Source of the DNA: a gamma proteobacterium endosymbiont of Lamellibrachia anaximandri | GTDB taxonomy: Bacteria; Pseudomonadota; Gammaproteobacteria; Chromatiales; Chromatiaceae | Assembly: GCA_016756855.1 (NCBI GenBank) | Contig: JAESPD010000002.1 | Span: 116,991-180,990 of the forward strand | Direction: 5' to 3' | Length of the DNA stretch: 64,000 bases | Shown here: in pieces, positions 19,801-26,666 of the stretch | Layout: each line of letters starts with the position of its first letter | How positions within the stretch are numbered: position 1 is the first letter of the stretch | The notes under the pieces: generated by a model | What the model was told of the DNA's origin: nothing | The model's database searches: none | The model's input: the letters and a program-made list of their open reading frames with translations, nothing else | Translations under genes and position numbers: made by a program

Positions 19801-20005
19801 AGACGAAGGAGGCCGGCATGGGAAAGCGGATATTGGCACAGATTCCCAGTTTTTCCGCAATTTCAAGGGAGAGCCACCGCGCCATGCCGGGATGCTGCAC
19901 AACCAGCACCTCCTCCTCCAGAGGAGAGATCATCGGTTCAGCCAGCAGCGTACTCAGCCGCAGGGACAGAATCTCGAGTCGATTGGATTGATAGAGTCTC
20001 AACAT
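16817..20005 (-). CDS. recC: Exonuclease V subunit RecC
   Basis: Chi-recognition subunit of RecBCD. The 1062 residues include the typical start MLRLYQSNRLEILSLRLSTL, then VVQHPGMARWLSLEIAE, the inactive helicase-like core, FAPEPMRSLPF-like VNFCAFTPMRSLPFKAICLIG and a degenerate nuclease-like C-terminal domain. It is the first gene of recC-recB-recD; the TGA is 6 bases from the recB ATG. Length is close to the family norm of about 1100. Confidence 0.95.
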   Translation of the reverse strand: MLRLYQSNRLEILSLRLSTLLAEPMISPLEEEVLVVQHPGMARWLSLEIAEKLGICANIRFPMPASFVWEVFRAFLPDVSEFNRFEPSLLRWRIFQLLDGIDQEPVFAPVSRFLRKESEKRRFQLADRLAGLFDRYLVYRPDWIRKWDQGESAVAGDEWQAEIWRRLAADEAVHWVHLQESLFQAMSGDAANPPRGLPARLFLFGVPTLSPGYLEIIRQLSRWIDIHLFLLNPCEAHWLEIMPEGEMVRRELMSSDIEDLYLEVGNPLLASLGRQGRDFFSTINEFDPGSEEWFDNAEGDGCLAGLQREILHLELPEPIKDERDHSVAFHRCHSPMREVEVLYDQLLAMLEEMPDLIPADILVMTPDIDTYAPLIEARFSEPGDCPAIPYRISDRTLGLENPYVTAFLDLLSVPAGRYGVDEVLRLLEFPAIQQRFGLDDAGLERIVEWIEQAAIRWGRDAESKLGFDLPADPRNTWRFGLEQLVLGYAMSPNDEALWQDIPIPESAEGSESVWLSGLLGFCRSLFELEERLTGMVTVAIWCDRLQRILDRFFAADESAEQPLQLVRDTLVRLGEEAEEAGFQGQVSLSLICQQLELLFSHGSGRGFLGGGVNFCAFTPMRSLPFKAICLIGMSDGAFPREPPTLDFDLMAKQFRFGDRSRRADDRYLFLETLISARERLYISYVGRSLKDNSALPPSVLVEELRDYVASQAGESGLDRVTFTHPPQPFSPNYFQPEGHLFSYSSRMQEAARLVGRGEKQRQPLVAAPLPKMEPATDSVDLHLLRRFYSAGPARAFAAQRLNLRLETARDIPDARETFEMEKFTVEAVERELVERLLSGESAESFYQLLDLRGELPHGNPGRRQFQQLCGSAQIMVERLNAGAFGEEMPPLDVDLMLDGLRLTGRLSELRTTGLLEYSAGRIYPHQRLDLWIRFLVLTLIRPEGVAWEATWLSPDEEGRFIAPNDPEVHLQQLVALYRQGMLTPLHFYAGTSWSYAEKWRATEDRPTALYQARRRWFNDPPAHGSKPHHRLLMPGERMLDEAFHEISLAVFLPLMDHMELVE

Positions 20006-20074
20006 GAGGCCCTATTCTACCCTCTCTGAGGCTCAAATCATGAGCCTGTGGCAATCACCGGGATATTAAATTTC

Positions 20075-20166
20075 GTAGGTCCGATCAAGCGTAGCGGATC
20101 GGATCGGACATGGGTTGTTCCTTCGTCGCGAGTTTTGCCTGATCCGCTGCGCTTGATCAGGCCTAC
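20075..20166. repeat. Interspersed palindromic repeat (GTAGG...CCTAC type), full copy
   Basis: GTAGGTCCGATCAAGCGTAG begins one arm and a matching inverted arm ends GCGCTTGATCAGGCCTAC, with about 30 bases between. Related copies lie at 26637, 38154, 50585 and 61725. This copy fills the gap between the divergent recC and downstream HDOD 3' end. It is REP-like: short, palindromic, multi-copy and extragenic. No transposase is nearby. Confidence 0.8.
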
Positions 20167-20225
20167 TTCTGTTTGTCCGATAGATGCCAGGCTTGCAGGA
20201 TATTGAATAGGACATAAGTAATAAA

Positions 20226-21092
20226 TCAGCGCCTTTGCTCTGCAGACATATTGGGTGCCAGCACAACATCCAGTACTTCAGCCACCCGGGCCGGAACCTC
20301 CTCCATCACCGATGCGACCTTATCGTTGTCCAGGCCAGTGGCCTGCCAGGCCCCGGGCAGTACCTGATCAAGAATTTCATCCAACGACTCACCGGTCATT
20401 TCACCCTGTGCGAGCAATCCCGCGATATTTACCAGGGAAGCTTCAAGCCGGTAGTCACCCGCGTTCAGCGGTTCATGGTGAGTTCCAGCGACAGTAATCA
20501 GACTTTCCGGCAGTTTCCAGATTTTCAGCAATGCTGCACCGGCATCCATGTGGGTAAAACCAAAAACATCCGTCTCAGTGTCTACGAGAATGGCATCGTC
20601 CCCCCCGGTAATCAGCAATACATCCCGCGACTGCTCCGGCAGGCGCAAGTAGATAACCAGCCTGCCGATATCATGCAGTACACCCATCACAAACAGGCGT
20701 TCACCATGCAAAACATTGCATTGGGTTGAGAGCGCCTTGGCAATAATCCCGGTGGTCACTGAGTATCGCCAGAATTCTGTCATATCGACCAAATCAGCAG
20801 GGATACCGGTAAAAATCTCAGTCGCCGAGGTAACCAGAACCAGGTTGCGCAAGCCCTTTGTACCAATGACCGTGACGGCTCTGGAGATTGTCTCTACCGG
20901 AGCCCGCATACCGTAGAAGGCACTGTTGACCAAACTCAGGAGGCGTGCGGAAAGGTCGGTATCCTGAGAGATCACCTCCCCGATATCTTTTGCTGAATAG
21001 AGCTGAGAATCGGCCATCATATTGACCTTGATACAGACATCCGGTAGCGAAACCAGATGTTCTATCCCTTTGACCAGTTCCTCGGCATTCAT
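20226..21092 (-). CDS. HDOD-domain signalling protein
   Basis: The 288-residue protein is almost entirely an HDOD domain, a relative of the HD phosphohydrolase fold that usually lacks catalysis and acts in signalling, often c-di-GMP-, motility- or stress-related. It has SLPDVCIKV, the pattern ISQDTDLSARLLSLVNSAFYG, AVTVIGTKGLRNLVL, VLHDIGRLVIYLRLP and HMDAGAALLKIWKLPESL. AGGTGA lies 6 bases before the ATG. It diverges from the DUF1631-PilZ set. The target is unknown. Confidence 0.88.
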   Translation of the reverse strand: MNAEELVKGIEHLVSLPDVCIKVNMMADSQLYSAKDIGEVISQDTDLSARLLSLVNSAFYGMRAPVETISRAVTVIGTKGLRNLVLVTSATEIFTGIPADLVDMTEFWRYSVTTGIIAKALSTQCNVLHGERLFVMGVLHDIGRLVIYLRLPEQSRDVLLITGGDDAILVDTETDVFGFTHMDAGAALLKIWKLPESLITVAGTHHEPLNAGDYRLEASLVNIAGLLAQGEMTGESLDEILDQVLPGAWQATGLDNDKVASVMEEVPARVAEVLDVVLAPNMSAEQRR

Positions 21093-21180
21093 TTAAATCA
21101 CCTGCTGTTAACCTTATTTCACAATTCTATCGGCCAGCCTGCCGGTTTCTTGAAAACCAGGATTGGCCAACCCAAGAGGC

Positions 21181-21196
21181 GAATTCAGCTGAATTC
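21181..21196. promoter_or_regulatory. Perfect 16-bp palindrome in the HDOD/DUF1631 divergent gap
   Basis: GAATTCAGCTGAATTC is a perfect two-fold palindrome, about 90 bases before the HDOD start and 300 before DUF1631. Its position between divergent genes would suit an operator. The rest of this 400-bp gap (21093-21499) shows nothing else that I can support. Confidence 0.35.
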
Positions 21197-21499
21197 AGTT
21201 AAATTATCAGAATGATATTCTCCAGATTTCCCCACTGCTTTTTGTTCCTTCTGTTACCCAGTCAATTGGCCCTGCGCCAACTAATCGCTACTCATGAGAA
21301 AACCTGTCTAACTTTCTGTTCATAAATCAGTTTCGTCTGTGCTAACCTTACCGGGAAAGACTGCCAATGATGTTCCGGTGTTCCCGCATTAATATAGGGA
21401 CGGTTGGGGGGAGTGCTCGGGTTAAACCTTTTTTATAACCTGATGTCGGCAGATACTGGCTCAAGTCAGATTTAGTCAATCGCGTTGAAGGATCAAGTG

Positions 21500-23920
21500 A
21501 TGGTGCCATCACCGGAATCACGAAAAAGTAAATATCAGACCCAGTTTCAACCACTCATGAGCCGCTGCAAGGACATGGTGCTGGTCTATGTTAGCGCCCT
21601 GCTGACCGAGTTATTTGCCAACACGGACAAGGCGTTGATGAGTTTCGCTCAAAAAGCGGAAAACGATCTGATGCAGAATCGCTTTTTTGAAGCGATCAGC
21701 CTGATTCGTAACCGCCATGGCCTGGTAGAACATGAGTTCAGAGAACAACTCAGCGCAGGTTTTGATAATTTCTGGGTCAGGAAGCGGGATAGTGATCCCT
21801 TCTCCGCTCTGAGCAGCGATATTGAACTTGAGCTGGTCGATGATGACTCCATGGACCAAACCACTGCCATCGAAAACATGGTCAGTAAAGCGACCATCAG
21901 CCATCGGTCTCAACTCTACGCACTGAGCCAGCGTCTTGCCGTTATCAACGGGGGCGAGGCGATAGAAAAAAACAGAACCCCTGCCTCCCCGCAGCATCTT
22001 GTCGACGCTTTCGCCAGTGCTATCGATAGTCTGGGTCTCGAATCCAACATCAAGCTTATTGTTCTCGCGCTTTTCAACAAGTACGTTTTGAATCAGCTGG
22101 GCTCTCTTTATGAGGATTTCAACAACAACCTCAAAGATGCCGGCGTACTGCCCCACCTTAGACCTACTATCCGAAATCCACAGGCAGCTGGCCAACGTGG
22201 TGGCAAAGCGGATAAGAGTGCCCAGCAAGCCGAGGATCCAAACGCCGTAGCCGCAGAACAGGATCTCGGGGAAGAACTCTTCGACTCGATCATCGGTCTC
22301 CTCGCATCACGGCGTGGCAGCTCACCCCATAGGCACTCAGCAGCTCCCCAGGGAAGTGGGAAAGAGAGTGGTTCGGCTGGTAGAGTGAGTGGCGCCAGCG
22401 GGCACTCCGGCGGCGGGCAGCTGCCCACTGCCGCGAACCTTGTATCCGCACTTAATGATATTCAGCCAGCCACAAGATCAGATTATCTGCCCGACGCTTC
22501 GACGGACGCCCCGTTCATTCCGAACATTGAACTCGATGAACAGTTCCTTACCCGTATCAAACAGACACTGATCGAGGAGCGAAACAAACTCTACAGCCAG
22601 ATCGACACTGATCAGTTGGATACAGTGGATGAAGACACCATTGATCTTGTCGGTATGCTGTTTGAATATATGTTGAATGATCCTGTCCTTCCCGCAGTCG
22701 CCAAGGCACTGATCAGTCACCTGCACACACCCTACCTGAAAGTCGCCATTATCGACCGTCATCTGCTCACCGACAGCAATCACGATGCACGCCAGCTGCT
22801 CGACTGCATGGTTGAAGCGGGCAGCCACTGGATCGATGAGCGCAATCTCAAGCGCGGTATATATCCAGACATGCAGTCGGTAGTCGATCACGTGCTCAAA
22901 GAGTTTTCTGATAACATCAAACTCTTTTCCGGCCTACTGACCAACTTCAAGGCGAGAATGGATGATTTTCGCCGGAAAACCGAAGTTCTGGAAAAACGGG
23001 CCCAGGACTCAGCCAAGGGACGGGAAAAGCTCAACGATGCAAGGCAGAGGGCCGGTCAGGAGATGAAAGCCCGAACCTTCGGCTCCTTCCTGCCTCAGGT
23101 AGCGAAGGACTTTCTGGTTCAAACCTGGACGGATAAACTGATCTTCATCCTGCTGCGCCACCCTGATGGTGAGATGAGTGAAGACTGGAAGGACGCACTA
23201 CATGTCGCAGATGAGCTGGCTTGGGTCTTTGAAGAGAAAAAGACCCAAGATGAGCAGAGGGAACTTGAGAAGACTCTGCCCTACCTGCGCAATACGATTG
23301 AAGAGGGACTTGAGTCGCTAGGCGGCTACCATCAGGAGAAGAGCCGTGCGCTTTTCGAACTCCTGGCCAATGCAGAAAGCGCCATGTCTGCCGGTTCATC
23401 TGCGGTCAGTGAGCCCAAGAGTGTCAGCACAGCAAAAGCGCCCGAAGCCAAACCGTTTCAAAGCACTCAACCAGAGCCTCCTATACCTGTTCCGCAACCT
23501 GCCAAGCCCGAGGAGCAGATCTCCGATGATCTCCTGAAGATGATGGACAAGTTACGCAAGACCGAGTTCGGCACCTGGTTTGATCTCAGCAGCGGCCCCA
23601 ATGATGTCAAGCGGGTGAAACTCTCATGGCTCAGCCCATTGACATCCTCATGCATGTTCGTGGACAGAGCCGGAGTGCAAACCGCCATAAAACCCCTGCG
23701 CAAACTGGCACAAGAGATCATGGATGGAAAATCGAAGATGCTCGAAGAGAGCAACGACCCATTCGTCGAACGCACTCTGCACGCCATTCGCAGAATGCTG
23801 CAAAGATCTCTCAAGGCAACAGAGGAGATTGCCGAGAATATCACTAACGATAACGAGACGGGAGAAGATGCTTGGTCAAAGGTTCCCGGCAGCACCTATA
23901 GGAATCCAGCCGATGGTTGA
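21500..23920 (+). CDS. DUF1631 family protein, possibly c-di-GMP-linked
   Basis: The 806-residue protein matches the DUF1631 family of proteobacteria, whose biochemical role is not established. The N-terminal third is helical. There is a Ser/Gly/Ala-rich linker at about 265-310 (RRGSSPHRHSAAPQ), a charged probable coiled coil at about 505-540, a second Pro-rich linker near 650-680, and a C-terminal conserved block (FGTWFDLSSGPNDVKRVKLSWLSP shortened here, then SSCMFVDRAGVQTAIKPL) that resembles a PilZ-like barrel. AAGGA lies 7 bases before the ATG at 21500; the TTG at 21485 is rejected. It overlaps the PilZ gene by eight bases. Confidence 0.8.
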   Translation: MVPSPESRKSKYQTQFQPLMSRCKDMVLVYVSALLTELFANTDKALMSFAQKAENDLMQNRFFEAISLIRNRHGLVEHEFREQLSAGFDNFWVRKRDSDPFSALSSDIELELVDDDSMDQTTAIENMVSKATISHRSQLYALSQRLAVINGGEAIEKNRTPASPQHLVDAFASAIDSLGLESNIKLIVLALFNKYVLNQLGSLYEDFNNNLKDAGVLPHLRPTIRNPQAAGQRGGKADKSAQQAEDPNAVAAEQDLGEELFDSIIGLLASRRGSSPHRHSAAPQGSGKESGSAGRVSGASGHSGGGQLPTAANLVSALNDIQPATRSDYLPDASTDAPFIPNIELDEQFLTRIKQTLIEERNKLYSQIDTDQLDTVDEDTIDLVGMLFEYMLNDPVLPAVAKALISHLHTPYLKVAIIDRHLLTDSNHDARQLLDCMVEAGSHWIDERNLKRGIYPDMQSVVDHVLKEFSDNIKLFSGLLTNFKARMDDFRRKTEVLEKRAQDSAKGREKLNDARQRAGQEMKARTFGSFLPQVAKDFLVQTWTDKLIFILLRHPDGEMSEDWKDALHVADELAWVFEEKKTQDEQRELEKTLPYLRNTIEEGLESLGGYHQEKSRALFELLANAESAMSAGSSAVSEPKSVSTAKAPEAKPFQSTQPEPPIPVPQPAKPEEQISDDLLKMMDKLRKTEFGTWFDLSSGPNDVKRVKLSWLSPLTSSCMFVDRAGVQTAIKPLRKLAQEIMDGKSKMLEESNDPFVERTLHAIRRMLQRSLKATEEIAENITNDNETGEDAWSKVPGSTYRNPADG

Positions 23921-24257
23921 GCACCGTATTCTGCCACGCAAGATAGCCAATGAAGTCCTTGAAGTATTGGATCAAATAACGGCAACTTACATGGGCCAGG
24001 TGGTAAATATCACCGTTGAAGGTTTCATGCTTCTCAGCGCCAACCCCATCAAGACGGGATCCATTTACCAGTTGGATATGCGGCTCCCGTATCTGGTAAA
24101 AGGTCATAGCAAGATTTCGTTTGGTGCTGAAGCACTCTGGTGCAGCGAAGCCGCACAACCCGACACCTATTGGACAGGCTTTCGCATCATCGACATCTCG
24201 GATGAAGTGACCACCGTCATCGATACCATGATTATGGACTGGGCAAGCATCTCCTGA
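23913..24257 (+). CDS. Small PilZ-domain protein
   Basis: A 114-residue single-domain protein. It has HRILPRKIA (a possible variant of the RxxxR c-di-GMP site) followed by MGQVVNITVEGFMLLS, where NITVEG stands for the D/NxSxxG motif. The ATG at 23913 lies inside the DUF1631 stop region (8-base overlap) with AGGA 8 bases before it, so translation is coupled. The Thr in place of Ser and the loosely spaced arginines leave c-di-GMP binding uncertain. It probably works with DUF1631 and the next glycosyltransferase. Confidence 0.8.
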   Translation: MVEHRILPRKIANEVLEVLDQITATYMGQVVNITVEGFMLLSANPIKTGSIYQLDMRLPYLVKGHSKISFGAEALWCSEAAQPDTYWTGFRIIDISDEVTTVIDTMIMDWASIS

Positions 24258-25264
24258 TCAAGCTGGAAATTATTCTCCCCTTCCGCGATGCGGCGATCAC
24301 ACTTGATGCCTGTCTGAATTCCATCCGGCAGCAGTCCTTCCAGGGCTTTCGTCTGCTCGCCATCGACGATCACAGTCGTGATTGCTCCTGCAGCGTGGTT
24401 CAGCAACACGCTGATCGCGATAAACGGATACGCCTGCTGCACAATCCCCTCCCGGGTCTGGTCAACGCACTGAATTTCGGCCTGATGCAGGCCACTTCAC
24501 CACTGATTGCACGCATGGATGCTGACGACCTGATGGATCAGCAGCGTCTGCAATTGCAGGTGGATTATCTGCAGCAAAACAAAATCATTACCCTGGTGGG
24601 ATGCCAAGTCAGACTCTTCCCGGAAACTTTGATCCAGGCAGGTTACCGTGAATATGTGCGTTGGCAAAACCAGTGCCTTGATCCTGATGAGATTACTGCG
24701 GATATCTACATCGAGTCCCCCTTTGCCCATCCCAGCGTTATGTTCCGACGCAAAGCCATCATCGATGCGGGTGGCTATCGCGAAGGGATGTTTCCTGAGG
24801 ATTACGATCTCTGGTTCAGGTTGCACCTTGCCGGTTACCGGATGGCCAAGCTACCGCAGATCCTGCTCGACTGGCGGGAGAGTGAAAATCGCACCTCCCG
24901 GCAGGATCCTCGCTGCAGCAGAGAGGCATTCGATCGGTTGCGTGCCCACTACCTTGCCCGGGATCCACTGCTGCTGGCCCGACGCGACGAGCTGGCGATT
25001 TGGGGTGCCGGGCGCAAAACCCGCAAGCGCTGTCAGCGACTGTTGGAGCAGGGTTTCCAGGTAAAGGCCTGGATCGATATCGATCCCCGTAAGATTGGAA
25101 ACCGTTTGCAGGGTGTCCCGGTCGTCTCACCCGAGTGGCTTCTACAGGAGAGCAAACCCTTTGTTCTTGTCTATGTCACCAACCACGGCGCGCGGGATCT
25201 TATTCGACAGGAGCTTGAGGATATGGGATACCGGCGGGGAGTGGATTATCTCATGGTTGGATAG
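24257..25264 (+). CDS. Family 2 glycosyltransferase with C-terminal Rossmann-like domain, non-canonical start
   Basis: Transfers a sugar to a surface polysaccharide or glycoconjugate, by family; donor and acceptor are unknown. The fold is GT-A: KLEIILPFRDAAITL, LAIDDHSRD, IARMDADDLM (DxD), EDYDLWFRLHLAGY. A C-terminal Rossmann-like domain (AIWGAGRKTRKR ... DIDPRKIGNRLQGVPV) is fused. The first ATG/GTG/TTG in frame is the GTG at 24395, which would remove the first strand and the DDHS motif. The frame is open back to 24203, and homologous N-terminal sequence begins at 24257 with ATC overlapping the PilZ TGA (TGATC); CTG at 24254 is the alternative. The 24257 start is my inference. Confidence 0.8.
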   Translation: MKLEIILPFRDAAITLDACLNSIRQQSFQGFRLLAIDDHSRDCSCSVVQQHADRDKRIRLLHNPLPGLVNALNFGLMQATSPLIARMDADDLMDQQRLQLQVDYLQQNKIITLVGCQVRLFPETLIQAGYREYVRWQNQCLDPDEITADIYIESPFAHPSVMFRRKAIIDAGGYREGMFPEDYDLWFRLHLAGYRMAKLPQILLDWRESENRTSRQDPRCSREAFDRLRAHYLARDPLLLARRDELAIWGAGRKTRKRCQRLLEQGFQVKAWIDIDPRKIGNRLQGVPVVSPEWLLQESKPFVLVYVTNHGARDLIRQELEDMGYRRGVDYLMVG

Positions 25265-25272
25265 ACTCTGAG

Positions 25273-25911
25273 TCAGTTGGCAGATCCCTGCAGGTGGGTG
25301 CGATAGTACCCCATCACCTTTTTCACATACTGCTGTGTTTCGGGATAGGGCGGGATTTGATTATCAAACTTCTTTACCGCACCCTCACCGGCATTATATG
25401 CCGCCAGGGCCAGTTTCAAATCGAAACCAAACTGCTGCAGAAGATCTTTCAGATACCGCGCACCACCCTCCAGATTCTGCCGGGGATTGAAGGCGTCGTT
25501 GACGCCATAACGTTTGGCGGTTGTCGGCATCAGCTGCATCAGCCCCTGAGCGCCCACCTTTGAAACCGCTCGGGGATTGTAGGCCGATTCCGCCCGCGCC
25601 ACCGAATGGAGTAACCCCGGGTGCAGACGCATGTTTTTAGCTGTTGCGTCGATCAATGGTGACAGTTTTGATTTGTTCTGCTTGAACTCTGCAACAGAGT
25701 AACCGCCGGAGGCGCCGGCTGCTGGAGCTGATTTCCATAAGAGGCGATAGTTGCCCGCCATGGGATGATCGGTGAAATGGATATGCCCATCCGGCGCTCG
25801 ATATTTGAAGATCTGCGCCATCAAAGGAGACGAGGAAGCCAACAGGCAGAAGATCAATAGTGATCTGCCTACCGTCATGGAGCATTTCATCCTGTTTCTG
25901 ACCCGTTTCAT
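25273..25911 (-). CDS. Lytic transglycosylase (SLT domain) with DUF4124 N-terminus
   Basis: Periplasmic or outer-membrane muramidase that cleaves peptidoglycan with 1,6-anhydro product formation. The 212-residue protein has a signal peptide (about 14-33), a DUF4124-like segment (FKYRAPDGHIHFTD), and an SLT domain with catalytic Glu in ARAESAYNP, then GLMQLMPTTAKRYGV, NLEGGARYLKDLL and LALAAYNAGEGAV. It converges with the glycosyltransferase, leaving 8 bp between stops. An ATG at 25890 is a possible alternative start. Confidence 0.93.
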   Translation of the reverse strand: MKRVRNRMKCSMTVGRSLLIFCLLASSSPLMAQIFKYRAPDGHIHFTDHPMAGNYRLLWKSAPAAGASGGYSVAEFKQNKSKLSPLIDATAKNMRLHPGLLHSVARAESAYNPRAVSKVGAQGLMQLMPTTAKRYGVNDAFNPRQNLEGGARYLKDLLQQFGFDLKLALAAYNAGEGAVKKFDNQIPPYPETQQYVKKVMGYYRTHLQGSAN

Positions 25912-26061
25912 CTCAATATAATCTGTTCATTCATTGCGAAAACCCGATGTCAGTCTGACAACAGCAAAAGCCCTTGAATGATCAGATTTTCGGCACATAA
26001 TCACTATTCTTGAGGAAAACCGATAATAATTCCAGGGAGAGGAGTCACAAAATGGGCAGAC

Positions 26062-26550
26062 TCACCGTCCACAACACTTCTTATACTTTTTACCACTTCC
26101 GCAGGGACACGGGTCATTACGGCCAACTTTTGGTGTATCCCTGACCTCAGTCTTGGGCAATACGAGTTCACCATCGACAAAATACCAGAGACCGCCGGAT
26201 TTACTGAAATGGCTCAGTTCATGATGTTTGCGCAGCAGATCCCGTTCTTTGTAGGAGGCGATGAACTCAACCGTACCCTCTTCGTCATCTACGCCGCCAT
26301 CTTTCACCTCGACAATCTCCAGGTCGAGCCACTGTGAATTCATTGCCCAGCGCCGGGTTGCTACTACATCGTGATCCTTTCGGTGATCGGGATGGAGTGA
26401 CTCATGCAGGAATTCCGGCTGCTGTGTGGCAAACGCACTGTAGCGGGCACGCATCAGCGCCTCTGCGGTCTCCGCAGTCTGGCTGGCCTGCAAAATCGGT
26501 TGGCAGCAGGTTTCAAAATCCCGGCCGGAGCCGCAATAGCACTGAGTCAT
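26062..26550 (-). CDS. YchJ-like protein with two SEC-C zinc motifs
   Basis: The 162-residue protein starts [16 protein letters not shown] (first SEC-C-type knuckle) and ends [18 protein letters not shown] (second, canonical SEC-C). Between them is the YchJ/UPF0225 NTF2-like domain ([50 protein letters not shown]). Zinc binding by the SEC-C motif is known from SecA; the role of YchJ proteins is not. The ATG at 26550 is preferred because upstream in-frame sequence is not conserved. It is followed by a 150-bp gap before the transglycosylase start, with nothing recognisable. Confidence 0.9.
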   Translation of the reverse strand: MTQCYCGSGRDFETCCQPILQASQTAETAEALMRARYSAFATQQPEFLHESLHPDHRKDHDVVATRRWAMNSQWLDLEIVEVKDGGVDDEEGTVEFIASYKERDLLRKHHELSHFSKSGGLWYFVDGELVLPKTEVRDTPKVGRNDPCPCGSGKKYKKCCGR

Positions 26551-26636
26551 GAGCAGTTGTTCCCGTGAATTATATATGCGCGGAAAAGATAGCACGGCGC
26601 CCCCGTGCAACCCAATAGTTGTGTGAATCAAATAGT

Positions 26637-26666
26637 GCCGGACCCGCTGCGCTTGATCCGGCCTAC
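26637..26666. repeat. Interspersed palindromic repeat, half copy at the hrpA 3' end
   Basis: This 30-bp segment ends GCGCTTGATCCGGCCTAC and matches one arm of the GTAGG...CCTAC family. The hrpA TAG stop (26665-26663) lies inside it: read on the minus strand the arm begins GTAGGCC. Confidence 0.75.
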
